From positions 1-7,223 of the forward strand of contig CAKUSI010000180.1 in assembly GCA_934678955.1 (NCBI GenBank): a DNA stretch of 7,223 nucleotides, read 5' to 3'. Below, piece by piece: positions 1 to 5,824 of this stretch. The first letter of the stretch is position 1. Each line of letters opens with the position of its first letter. The DNA is from an uncultured Austwickia sp. (GTDB taxonomy: Bacteria; Actinomycetota; Actinomycetes; Actinomycetales; Dermatophilaceae). Position numbers and translations under genes: made by a program. The notes beneath the pieces were generated by a model, which made no database searches, was not told where the DNA came from, and saw only the letters and a program-made list of their open reading frames with translations.

Positions 1-628
1 GGAACCGGCGCACGAGCTTGTCGACGCCGTTGTCGAGCGTCGCGCTGAAGAGCATGCGCTGCCCGCCCGCGGGCGTCGCGGTGAGGATGCGGGTGACGCC
101 GGGCAGGAAGCCGAGGTCGGCCATGTGGTCGGCCTCGTCGAGGACGGTGACCTCGACGTCGTCGAGCTTGACGTGGCCCTGGCCCATGAGGTCCTCGAGG
201 CGGCCCGGGCAGGCGACGACGATGTCGACGCCGGCGCGGAGCGCCGTGACCTGGCGCTGCTGCGAGACGCCGCCGTAGATCGTCGTCGTGCTCAGGCCGT
301 ACGCGGTCGCGAGCGGCGCGAGGACGGCGTCGATCTGGGTCGCGAGCTCGCGCGTCGGCGCGAGGACGAGCCCGAGCGGTCGGCCGGCGCGGGCACGGCC
401 GGCGAGCCGGGTGCCGAGGCGGGCGACCATGGGGATGCTGAAGGCGAGGGTCTTGCCCGAGCCGGTGCGGCCCTTGCCGAGCACGTCGCGCCCGGCGAGC
501 GTGTCGGGGAGCGTGTCGGCCTGGATGGGGAAGGCGCTCGTCTTGCCCTGCGTCTCGAGCACCTCGATGATCGGGTGCGGGACGCCGAGATCGGCGAAGG
601 CGGGCGCCTGGGTCGTGCTGGTGGTCAT
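1..628 (-). CDS. DEAD-box RNA helicase, N-terminal part (runs off left edge)
   Basis: ATP-dependent RNA helicase of the DEAD-box family, expected to remodel RNA or ribonucleoprotein in the cytoplasm. Only the first 209 residues are present; they cover most of RecA-like domain 1. Visible motifs in order: Q motif (FPIQ, residues 33-36), Walker A GRTGSGKT (53-60), PTRELA (91-96), GG (119-120), CPGR (140-143, where TPGR is more usual), DEAD (164-167) and SAT (195-197). Domain 2 and any C-terminal tail lie outside the window. The ATG at 628 is preceded by AGAAGGA about 6 bases upstream, a good ribosome binding site. About 200 bases separate it from the upstream gene, so it probably has its own promoter and a long leader. 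The family is certain; which helicase subtype (RhlE-like or other) cannot be settled without the C-terminus. Confidence 0.95.
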   Translation of the reverse strand, partial: MTTSTTQAPAFADLGVPHPIIEVLETQGKTSAFPIQADTLPDTLAGRDVLGKGRTGSGKTLAFSIPMVARLGTRLAGRARAGRPLGLVLAPTRELATQIDAVLAPLATAYGLSTTTIYGGVSQQRQVTALRAGVDIVVACPGRLEDLMGQGHVKLDDVEVTVLDEADHMADLGFLPGVTRILTATPAGGQRMLFSATLDNGVDKLVRRF

Positions 629-830
629 GCGTGATCCTTCTGCTGCCGTGACGCACGTCGGCGTCCGGGCAGGCGGGTTCTGGGGGCGAAGGTGCCGTGC
701 GGCACATCCGTTCGCCGGAGAAGATGTCGACCGCGGATTCTGGATGAATGCGGTGAGGGAGCGTTCTGCGACGCAAGCAGCGCGAGACGTGCGCTGCGAG
801 ATGCCGTCAGCCTAGCATTCCTCCCGATCG
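629..830 (-). promoter_or_regulatory. Leader and candidate promoter of the helicase gene
   Basis: No convincing gene lies here. On the minus strand a TAGGCT hexamer (814-809) fits the actinobacterial -10 pattern TANNNT, but no good -35 is seen at the right distance. Transcription from it would start near 802 and give a leader of about 175 nt. Its first bases would form a perfect 7-bp hairpin (777-797, arms GCAGCGC/GCGCTGC, 7-nt loop). The same hairpin lies 34 bases past the GyrI-like gene and could instead help end that transcript, although no T-run follows. Long leaders are common on cold-inducible RNA helicase genes; that link is inference here. Confidence 0.35.
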
Positions 831-1469
831 TCAGGCTGGAAGCGGCGCGACAGGCTGCCGGAGGATCGTCCGCAGCCGCTCCGGCGCGGTGCGACGGGCG
901 TCGCTCAGATCGATCTCGTGGTGGTGCCCGGTCGGGCGCAGGCCATGCGCCGGGAGGAATGCGTCGTGCAGCTCCGCGAGCACGGGCCCCTCCTCGTCGT
1001 AGGGCCCGATATGCAGGGTCTGCACGCAGCGGCCCTCGGCGAGGGACTCGAGCCGGAGCGCGTCGAGCCGAGGCGACGGCGACGCCTTGCCCGCCGCATG
1101 CGCGACCGCCGCCGCGACGTGGTGCTCTTCGAGCCACTCGGGCACGAGGAGCAGCATCGTCCAGGACTACGCGGCCTTGTCCCGCGCCGTCGTGAACGCG
1201 GCCATGTCCTCCGCCCACCACAGGCCCTCGAGCGGCGGGACGACGTAGCCGCGGCCGAGCTCGCGGCGGCTCGCGAACTTCAGCGCGTCGGCGACGGGGT
1301 AGAGCGCGGCGAGCGCGTCGGCGTATGCCGCCGAGGTGTTCGGGTCGCCGTGGCCGTCGACCATGAGGTACTGCTGCTGCGGCACGTCGAGCATCCGGAA
1401 CTCGCTGCGACGGGCGCGGTAGGCGTCGAACGTCCGCTTGACGTCGAGCGGCGCGGTGCGGTCGTTCAG
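831..1469 (-). pseudogene. GyrI-like small-molecule-binding domain protein with in-frame amber codon
   Basis: Reading through one TAG (1169-1167, codon 101) gives a continuous 212-residue protein of the GyrI-like family (COG4832 type). Features typical of that family are FRMLDVP then YLMVDGHGDPN (residues 34-44), ADALAALYPVADALKF (50-65), PLEGLWW (79-85) and, after the stop in the same frame, SWTMLLLVPEWLEE. Relatives usually carry a K-x-x-W-x-W-T-M stretch. Here the first Trp position is TAG, one base from TGG. The N-terminus lacks a normal start: the only codon fitting family length is CTG at 1469, which overlaps the TGA of the upstream gene as CTGA, and GAGCAGG a few bases before it could be a weak ribosome site. 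Possible explanations are a recently broken gene, a sequencing error or readthrough. The downstream ATG at 1157 gives only a half domain. Function unknown; family members bind small molecules. Confidence 0.8.
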
Positions 1470-2875
1470 AACGCCTGCTCGATCCAGGCGTCGCCCGACA
1501 CCCGCTCGCCGAGGATCGTGCCGACCGCCTCCGCCGTGCCCTCGTACACCGAGGCGCCGGGGAGCACGAACTCCTGGTCGGCGACCCGGACCGAGACGGT
1601 GAGCTCGGCGTCGAACGACGGGATCTCGACCCGGAACTGTTGCGCGTAGCCGCGACCGGTCACGGGGCTCACCCAGAGCTCGCCGACGGGGGTGATGCGG
1701 CTCGCGACGAAGTAGAGCTCGCCCTCGTCGTCCTGGATCGTCGCGTACGCGTCGACCGTCACGCCGATCTCGGGCTTGAAGCCCTCGCCGATGATCCCCG
1801 CGTTCGAGATCGAGTAGCCGTTGTCGAGCTGCATGTCCTGCAGGAGCCAGCGCACCCGACCCGAGTCGGTCCCATCGCCGAAGTTGCCGTACTCGTGGTC
1901 CATCCACGTCGTGCCGGTGACCTGGAACGCCTCGCCGTCGATCGTGATCGTGCCGCTCGCGGCGAGGCGGGTGAACGAGAAGTAGTAGTTGTCGTGCTCG
2001 AGGCTCTGCACCGTCGCGCTCGGCTCGATGCCGGTGCCGAAGACGAAGAACGGCCGGCCCTCCTGCGAGAAGGTGAGATCGAACTCGACCTCGGTGAGCG
2101 TCGGCTGGTCGACGAGGAGCGATTGGACGCGGATGTCCCGCGTCGGATCGGCCTGCGGGGCCGACATCGAGACGAAGCTGCGGATCGCGACGGCCTCGGC
2201 GCCCGAACCGCCGCCGCCCGTCAGCGTCACCGTCGGCGTCCCCGAGTAGCCGCTGCCCGGGTGGAGGAGGACGATCTGCCCGACGCCGCCGGCATCGTCG
2301 AGCACCGCGAGCGCCGAGGCACCGGAGCCGTCGCCCTCGATGTGCACCTCGGGCGCGGCGGTGTAGCCGGAGCCGGCGGCCTGGACGCTGAAGCCCCCGA
2401 CGACCCAGCTCGGGTCGCCGAGCCGCGCGTACCAGTCCTTCGACGGATCGCCCTCGGCCCACGTCGCGACGTCGAAGTTGCCGATCGGCTGCGGCACGTA
2501 GACCTGCGTGCGCTCGTAGTGGCGCTCGGTGTCGACGTCGGTGAGCGAGACCTGCGTCATCGCGAAGCTCTGGCCGACGAACGAGGCCGCGTTGATCTCG
2601 AAGCCGAAGACCCGGTCGCCCGCGCGGAGCGTGCCGATGTGCCACCACCACTCGGTCGGCGCGCCCTCGTGCCGGTACATGTCCTTCGGCAGGCTGAGGA
2701 CGACATTCTCGTGCGGCACCGGGTCCGGCTTCGTCGTGCCGGTCCACAGCGGGTTGTCCGGGACCGGGACGTCGGGGGCGGGCACCCCGCCCGTCCCGCA
2801 GGCGACGAGGGCCGCGGAGAGCGCGGCGATCGCGCCGAGGCCGAGGAGACGGACGAGTCGCGAGGTTCGCTGCAT
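1466..2875 (-). CDS. Secreted lipocalin/AttH-like lipoprotein (carotenoid 1,2-hydratase-like, COG5621 type)
   Basis: A 469-residue lipoprotein with signal peptide and lipobox LVAC (Cys26), so it should be anchored outside the membrane. It has the two-barrel lipocalin-like pattern of AttH/CrtC relatives: PTEWWWHIGTL (73-83), RTQVYVPQP (122-130), YYFSFTRLAASG (297-308) and WMDHEYG (324-330), then a C-terminal barrel. Family members are annotated as predicted secreted hydrolases or hydratases; the substrate here is unknown, and the CrtC name does not prove carotenoid activity. Residues about 166-231 are an insertion of two GSGY repeats within the first barrel. The ATG at 2875 has no clear ribosome site, but a TAGGCT hexamer ends 7 bases upstream, which would suit a leaderless transcript. 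Its TGA overlaps the candidate CTG start of the GyrI-like gene by 4 bases, implying co-transcription. Confidence 0.85.
   Translation of the reverse strand: MQRTSRLVRLLGLGAIAALSAALVACGTGGVPAPDVPVPDNPLWTGTTKPDPVPHENVVLSLPKDMYRHEGAPTEWWWHIGTLRAGDRVFGFEINAASFVGQSFAMTQVSLTDVDTERHYERTQVYVPQPIGNFDVATWAEGDPSKDWYARLGDPSWVVGGFSVQAAGSGYTAAPEVHIEGDGSGASALAVLDDAGGVGQIVLLHPGSGYSGTPTVTLTGGGGSGAEAVAIRSFVSMSAPQADPTRDIRVQSLLVDQPTLTEVEFDLTFSQEGRPFFVFGTGIEPSATVQSLEHDNYYFSFTRLAASGTITIDGEAFQVTGTTWMDHEYGNFGDGTDSGRVRWLLQDMQLDNGYSISNAGIIGEGFKPEIGVTVDAYATIQDDEGELYFVASRITPVGELWVSPVTGRGYAQQFRVEIPSFDAELTVSVRVADQEFVLPGASVYEGTAEAVGTILGERVSGDAWIEQAF
2183..2380 (-). repeat. Two GSGY-type Gly-rich repeat units inside the lipocalin-like gene
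   Basis: Residues about 166-231 of the lipoprotein contain two copies, 39 residues apart, of the pattern GSGY-(T/S)-x-x-P-x-V-x-(I/L)-x-G-x-G-x-SGA, followed by an Ala/Val-rich strand. GSGY begins at residues 168 and 207. Similar repeats occur in large surface and phage-tail proteins, where they form beta-rich modules. They sit between the segment ending in GFSVQ and the one starting IRSFVSMSAP, which in simpler family members would be closer together. The protein repeat is seen directly; its role as an add-on binding or spacer module is inference. Confidence 0.75.
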
Positions 2876-2888
2876 AGCGCTGAGCCTA
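2876..2888 (-). promoter_or_regulatory. Candidate -10 element for leaderless start of the lipocalin-like gene
   Basis: TAGGCT (2888-2883, minus strand) matches TANNNT and lies 7 bases before the ATG at 2875, the spacing expected if the transcript begins at the start codon. There is no recognisable -35 and no ribosome binding site, so support is weak. Confidence 0.3.
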
Positions 2889-3034
2889 GTGGTGCGCGGA
2901 TCCGGGTGGTGCGTCCGATCGGTCGCGGTCTCCCGAACGCCGTCGATTGAGAACTGCCGCTCCTGCTTCAGAAGTCCCAGTACTCGTCGCGGGCCGCGGA
3001 ATCACGCGGATCTTCGGGATTTGCAGCGGGGCCG

Positions 3035-3108
3035 TGCCCTCTGCGTGCCACTCTGAAACAGGCTGTGTCTCTGCCGCTTTTCGCAGCTTGTGGCACGTTT
3101 CTAGGGTA
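3035..3108. repeat. Inverted repeat pair, possible recombination site or element end
   Basis: CGTGCCAC (3044-3051) and GTGGCACG (3090-3097) are perfect 8-bp inverted arms, 38 bases apart. Similarity continues outward: GTGGCACG-CAG-AGGGCA reading left on the minus strand (3051-3035), against GTGGCACG-TTTCT-AGGGTA reading right (3090-3108). Two imperfect half-sites facing each other over about 75 bases suit a recombinase or regulator site, or a relic of a transposon end. No transposase or integrase gene is in the window. Confidence 0.4.
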
Positions 3109-3131
3109 GCCACGCGTGACGCGGGCGGCAA
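3103..3131 (-). promoter_or_regulatory. Candidate minus-strand promoter (TTGCCG-N17-TACCCT)
   Basis: TTGCCG (3131-3126) and TACCCT (3108-3103) are separated by exactly 17 bases on the minus strand. Transcription would start inside or next to the right arm of the 3044-3097 inverted repeat and run about 220 nt before the lipocalin-like ORF. It could serve that gene or be left over from a lost gene. Confidence 0.3.
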
Positions 3132-3141
3132 CGACTGCCCG
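3122..3141 (-). terminator. Weak hairpin downstream of the multicopper oxidase
   Basis: CGGGCGG (3122-3128) and CTGCCCG (3135-3141) form a 7-bp stem with one G-T wobble and a 6-nt loop, about 80 bases past the oxidase stop. No T-run follows on the minus strand, so termination is only a possibility. Confidence 0.2.
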
Positions 3142-3221
3142 ACGCACCCTCACGTCGATAGGAATTTGTGGATCGATTCAGAAGAAGAGCTGCGGGCCGA
3201 ACCGCGCGAGGGCGCACGGTG

Positions 3222-4670
3222 TTATGCAACGTCGACGGTGGCCATCATGCCAGCGTCTTCGTGATCAAGGATGTGGCAGTGGTAGACGCTGCGCCCCGGG
3301 TGACGCGCGAAGTCGACGAGCACCCGCACCCGGCCCTGCGCAGGAACATTGACGACGTCACGCCAAATAGGTTCACTGACCGGTTGCCCACCGGTTTCGA
3401 CCACCTGCATCGGCCAGATGTGGAGATGGAAGGGGTGATCCATAGGTGTGGGGTTCGTGATGAGCCACTCCTCCACGGTCCCAGCAGCAACGTGTTGGTC
3501 AACGCGGTCCATGTCGAATGCGCGACCGTCGAACCCGAGATCCATCATGTTTCCGCCACCGCCCATCATCGATCCCATTCCCATCGTGAAGGCGATCTCG
3601 CGCCGCCGCGCGACGGGCTGCTCGCGCAGATCCGGAATGGACGGTCGTTCTGGCGCCGTGCCCGGCGTAGCAACTTCTTGCCCGGCGACAGTGAGCGTGG
3701 CAATAGGCTCGGGCCCAGAGAGGTTCTGGCCTCCCATCATTCCCATCCCGCCACGGTCATACCCCAGCGTCTGAAACTCACCATTCCCGGCGCTCATGTT
3801 CACGAGAAGATCGGCGCGGTTCCCTGGTGACAGGAGCACGTCCCGTACTTCCCGCGGAGCTTGCTCGTGGCCGCCATCGATCCCAAGCAGCTCCAGACGT
3901 TGCCCAGGCAGGGCCAAACGAAGGTAACGAGAAGTGCACGCATTGATCACGCGCCAGCGTTCCTGTTCGCCGGGACGCGCCGACATGCTCGGGCGGTGCT
4001 GACCATTGACCAGCAGCAGATCCCCTTCACGGCCCATCATTACGTCCATACCCGAGGCGGCCGCGATCTGTCCGCCAGCGGTCAGCGAAATGTCGGAGAT
4101 GACGAGCACCCGCTCGCGGCTGACCGGGGCTTGCTCATCCTCGACGATCAGCGCACCGTACAAGCCGCCGAAGATCTGGTCGGCGACTGAGCCGTGCCGG
4201 TGAGGGTGATACCAAAACACGCCAGACGGATGATCCTCTGGCAACGTGAATCGGTAGTCGAAACTCTGCCCCGGGTCTATCGAGAGGAAGGGGTTGTCAC
4301 TGTTTCCTGCGGGAGACACCTGTAGCCCGTGCGTATGCAGGTTGGTCGGGGTCTCCAGCTCGTTCCGTAGCTGCACCTCGATGGTGTCCCCCGGGCGCAC
4401 CCGCCAGGTTCGCCCGGGCACCGTGCCCCCGTAGGTCAGCACCTGTGCCTGACGTCCGGCGATGGTCACTTCGCGACGAGCGGCAACGAGGTCCACCTGC
4501 AGCAAACCACCGCTGCTGCGTAACACCTCCGGCTCGATCAGCAGTGCTCCATCGGCCACGGGTCTGCCCCAAGGGAGACCTGTTTGAGAGAGACCGATCC
4601 CACCAATGACGACACCGAGCCCTCCGAGAGCCCCGAGTTGGAGCGCCTGTCGGCGGGTGATGGGTTTCAT
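3222..4670 (-). CDS. Multicopper oxidase, CueO/MmcO-like, Tat-exported
   Basis: A 482-residue laccase-family oxidase that probably oxidises Cu(I) to the less toxic Cu(II) at the outer side of the membrane, reducing O2 to water. The N-terminus (ITRRQALQLG then a hydrophobic stretch to about residue 28) is a twin-arginine type signal, fitting export of a folded copper protein. All four copper-ligand motifs are intact: HTHG (112-115), WYHPH (153-157), HPFHLH (412-417) and HCHILDHEDAGMM (464-476) with type 1 Cys465, His470 and probable axial Met475. Met-rich stretches (GGMGMMGG near 307-314 and MGMGSMMGGGGNMMD, 363-377) resemble Cu(I)-recruiting Met segments of CueO. The ATG overlaps the SHOCT gene stop as ATGA, so translation is probably coupled. 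Copper-induced expression is likely from context. Substrate identity is inference from family and Met content. Confidence 0.95.
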   Translation of the reverse strand: MKPITRRQALQLGALGGLGVVIGGIGLSQTGLPWGRPVADGALLIEPEVLRSSGGLLQVDLVAARREVTIAGRQAQVLTYGGTVPGRTWRVRPGDTIEVQLRNELETPTNLHTHGLQVSPAGNSDNPFLSIDPGQSFDYRFTLPEDHPSGVFWYHPHRHGSVADQIFGGLYGALIVEDEQAPVSRERVLVISDISLTAGGQIAAASGMDVMMGREGDLLLVNGQHRPSMSARPGEQERWRVINACTSRYLRLALPGQRLELLGIDGGHEQAPREVRDVLLSPGNRADLLVNMSAGNGEFQTLGYDRGGMGMMGGQNLSGPEPIATLTVAGQEVATPGTAPERPSIPDLREQPVARRREIAFTMGMGSMMGGGGNMMDLGFDGRAFDMDRVDQHVAAGTVEEWLITNPTPMDHPFHLHIWPMQVVETGGQPVSEPIWRDVVNVPAQGRVRVLVDFARHPGRSVYHCHILDHEDAGMMATVDVA

Positions 4671-4930
4671 GCGTCGGGTGCGCGGTCGAGCCGTTGACGT
4701 CGCTCGTCGTACTCAGTGGTGTCGATCTCGCCACGGGCATAGCGTTCATCGAGCACCTCGCGCGCCCGGTTGCTCTCGGCACTGTTTTGCGATGTCTGTC
4801 GAGGATCGCGTGCAGCGAAGACCCGGACGAGAAGCACGATCAGGAGGACAATTCCCACCACCAGCAAGATGAGGAAGACCCAGCTCCAGCCCATACCCCA
4901 CCAGCCCATGTGATCCCAGTTCGGTCCCAT
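4667..4930 (-). CDS. Small SHOCT-domain membrane protein
   Basis: An 87-residue protein with a short Trp/Met-rich N-terminus (MGPNWDHMGWWGMGW), one membrane segment (about 16-39) and a C-terminal SHOCT domain (about 57-82, REVLDERYARGEIDTTEYDE). SHOCT domains are short helical modules thought to help oligomerisation; no enzyme activity is known. The ATG at 4930 is chosen over a GTG at 4939 because GGAGGTGA, a near-perfect ribosome binding site, ends 5 bases before that ATG and the GTG lies within it. The gene overlaps the multicopper oxidase start by 4 bases and leads the minus-strand operon. Similar small SHOCT proteins often accompany copper oxidases. The Met/His/Trp-rich outer end could bind Cu(I), which is inference. 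Confidence 0.88.
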   Translation of the reverse strand: MGPNWDHMGWWGMGWSWVFLILLVVGIVLLIVLLVRVFAARDPRQTSQNSAESNRAREVLDERYARGEIDTTEYDERRQRLDRAPDA

Positions 4931-4936
4931 TTCCCT

Positions 4937-4949
4937 CACCTCCGAGGTG
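4937..4949 (-). promoter_or_regulatory. Palindrome overlapping the SHOCT ribosome binding site
   Basis: CACCTCGGAGGTG on the minus strand is a near-perfect palindrome that includes the GGAGGTG ribosome binding site. In RNA it can fold as CACCU-CGG-AGGUG, pairing the ribosome site with the bases just upstream. It could lower translation or act as a protein site; it is short and may be chance. Confidence 0.35.
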
Positions 4950-5023
4950 CTGACTCCAATAACTGCGGCGGCAACTGCTGGCGTGGTCTCGGCAAATCAG
5001 CCGCTGTTCCAGCAATCGTCGAG

Positions 5024-5045
5024 TCGAGTCTTTGACTCGATTTTA
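5024..5045. promoter_or_regulatory. Dyad operator candidate at a divergent promoter
   Basis: TCGAGTC-TTT-GACTCGA (5024-5040) is a perfect 7-bp dyad with a 3-bp centre. On the minus strand TAAAAT (5045-5040) is a good -10 for the SHOCT-oxidase operon; its start point, near 5033, would fall in the middle of the dyad, leaving a leader of about 100 nt. The -35 for that promoter is weak. On the plus strand TTGACT (5032-5037) inside the dyad is a good -35 with a poor -10 (GATTCT, 5056-5061) 18 bases on. A repressor here could control both directions. As a plus-strand hairpin followed by TTTT it could also mimic a terminator, but its 3-nt loop and divergent setting favour an operator. Confidence 0.45.
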
Positions 5046-5067
5046 GTTGAGACCCGATTCTCCGACC

Positions 5068-5217
5068 ATGTGTAATTGCTGCGGGAGGATCAAGCGCCGC
5101 GACACTGATGATGCGTCAGCATCTGTTCGAGTTCTCGTATCGACGCGGCGTCGGCCCAGGTCGAACGGATTGCCAGTTGGTACCCCTGGGAGGTATCGCC
5201 TCGACATGATTGAATAG
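5068..5217 (+). CDS. Possible Cys-rich upstream small ORF (MCNCCG...)
   Basis: A 49-codon ORF starts MCNCCGRIKRRD, with three Cys in its first five residues, and ends in TAG three bases before the GTG of the DUF6153 gene. Its ATG lies 6 bases after the weak -10 GATTCT (5056-5061), so a leaderless transcript could begin there. Codon use is not strongly coding and the later part looks unremarkable. Cys-rich upstream ORFs that sense copper or cysteine are known in other bacteria; a similar role here is inference. It would be excluded if the only promoter is the one at 5170-5199, which lies inside it. Not recognised as a known family. Confidence 0.25.
   Translation: MCNCCGRIKRRDTDDASASVRVLVSTRRRPRSNGLPVGTPGRYRLDMIE
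5170..5199 (+). promoter_or_regulatory. CsoR/RicR-like copper box with candidate promoter
   Basis: TACCCCTGGGAGGTA (5181-5195) is a TACC-N7-GGTA palindrome with a G/C-rich centre, resembling operators of the copper repressors CsoR and RicR. It lies between TTGCCA (-35, 5170-5175) and TATCGC (a poor -10, 5194-5199, 18-base spacer), where repressor binding would block transcription of the DUF6153 gene. In Mycobacterium tuberculosis RicR controls lpqS and the multicopper oxidase gene mmcO, so the context agrees. The match was made by eye. GGGAGG here is 27 bases from the GTG and is not its ribosome site. Confidence 0.5.
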
Positions 5218-5220
5218 CAT

Positions 5221-5745
5221 GTGAGAGTCAAGTTGCGACGTACCGGTCCGGGTGGTGTTGGAGTGTTAGTTCAAGGCGCCCTCCCCTCGGCCCTGTTCGG
5301 CCTGAAGCCTCGACGGTTCATCGTCGCCATGTTCGCGATCGGCGCGCTGCTGCTGTGTGCCTTCCTCATGCACGCCTTCGGGCACGATCAGAACCACGAG
5401 AGCGCACCGACCGCGGCATCCACGGTGCACGTCGAGGCTGCCGCGGGGAACCATTCAGCACCGGTCGCCGCTGGGCACGGCTCCCCGGCCTCACTACCCC
5501 AGTCTGGCGGAGTCGCAGATCCTGGTGACGTATGCGGCGCGGGCTGTGGTGGACATGACGCGATGGCGATCGCGTGCATGCTCGCATTTCTAACGACGTT
5601 GGTGCTCTTCGCCTTCTACCTCATCCGTCTGCTCGCAACGAATGACCGGCTTCATGAGCGCGCGATGGACACCATCGTGAGCGCTCGGGCTGGACCTCGC
5701 CCGATGACGCCGTCGCCACAGGAACTCTCCATCAGTCGGACTTGA
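5221..5745 (+). CDS. DUF6153 / LpqS-like copper-associated membrane protein
   Basis: A 174-residue protein with a first hydrophobic segment (about 33-50, ending LCAFLMHAFGHD), a His-rich outer loop (His51, 55, 59, 70, 78, 86), a Cys/His cluster CGAGCGGHDAMAIAC (Cys105, Cys109, His112, Cys119) and a second membrane segment (about 114-139). The tail SPQELSISRT matches the DUF6153 ending (P-x-S-L-x-x-L-x-x-x-R-x). This family has no proven biochemical role; mycobacterial LpqS, which looks similar in layout, is copper-induced. The His and Cys residues could bind copper outside the membrane (inference). Start is uncertain: GTG 5221 has no ribosome site, GTG 5263 has a weak one (GGTGG), and ATG 5329 would shorten the first membrane segment. 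It heads the plus-strand copper genes, behind a CsoR-like box. Confidence 0.8.
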   Translation: MRVKLRRTGPGGVGVLVQGALPSALFGLKPRRFIVAMFAIGALLLCAFLMHAFGHDQNHESAPTAASTVHVEAAAGNHSAPVAAGHGSPASLPQSGGVADPGDVCGAGCGGHDAMAIACMLAFLTTLVLFAFYLIRLLATNDRLHERAMDTIVSARAGPRPMTPSPQELSISRT

Positions 5746-5795
5746 TCGGTCCTTCGAGGCTGTGCCACATGTGCACCGCTTCGATTCGCCGACCC

Positions 5796-5801
5796 TAAAA
5801 T
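5796..5801 (+). promoter_or_regulatory. Candidate -10 for the DUF305 gene
   Basis: TAAAAT is one base from TATAAT and lies 23 bases before the TTG start at 5825, giving a leader of about 17 nt. No good -35 is seen at 17-18 bases; the palindrome CACATGTG (5766-5773) lies roughly where an activator or repressor could bind. It would let the DUF305 gene be transcribed apart from the DUF6153 gene. Confidence 0.4.
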
Positions 5802-5824
5802 TCTCCGACACATTGGAACGACTC

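Larger units (their letters stand above)
2876..3221. other. Gene-poor junction between GC-rich chromosome and copper cluster
   Basis: No full gene is supported in these 346 bases. Overlapping ORFs of 60-105 codons exist on both strands but lack ribosome sites and family resemblance. The end of one minus-strand frame (stop at 2968, reading NPEDPRDSAARDEYWDF) looks like a genuine protein tail, perhaps the remnant of a lost gene; its family is not recognised. The stretch also contains the inverted repeat at 3044-3097, a possible promoter at 3103-3131 and a weak hairpin at 3122-3141. The GC content of the flanking sequence drops visibly from left to right here. Confidence 0.5.

Noticed and set aside
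125..634. Plus-strand ORFs over the helicase
   Set aside because: Antisense shadows of a clear DEAD-box coding frame.
625..1221. 198-codon minus-strand ORF across the helicase leader and the GyrI-like gene
   Set aside because: Arg/Ala-rich shadow frame without motifs, overlapping better-supported coding.
1470..2747. Minus-strand frame extending the GyrI-like ORF back to 2747 (526 codons in all)
   Set aside because: Upstream of about 1470 it is the out-of-frame shadow of the lipoprotein gene (Arg-rich low-complexity); only the final 100 codons match a real family.
1640..2950. 436-codon plus-strand ORF opposite the lipocalin-like gene
   Set aside because: Mirror frame of a very GC-rich gene: Arg/Asp/Val-rich composition, no domain, no ribosome site. 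The minus-strand frame has a signal peptide and family motifs.
4931..4939. GTG start at 4939 for the SHOCT gene
   Set aside because: The GTG is part of the ribosome binding site that serves the ATG at 4930.
5095..5150. CGCCGCG...CGCGGCG inverted arms and GATGC-GTCA-GCATC in the divergent spacer
   Set aside because: Short GC-rich arms far apart and a 5-bp dyad are expected by chance at this base composition; no promoter element is placed on them.
5762..5824. Extended GTG start for the DUF305 gene
   Set aside because: Would put 21 polar residues before a perfect lipoprotein signal and run through the candidate -10 at 5796-5801.
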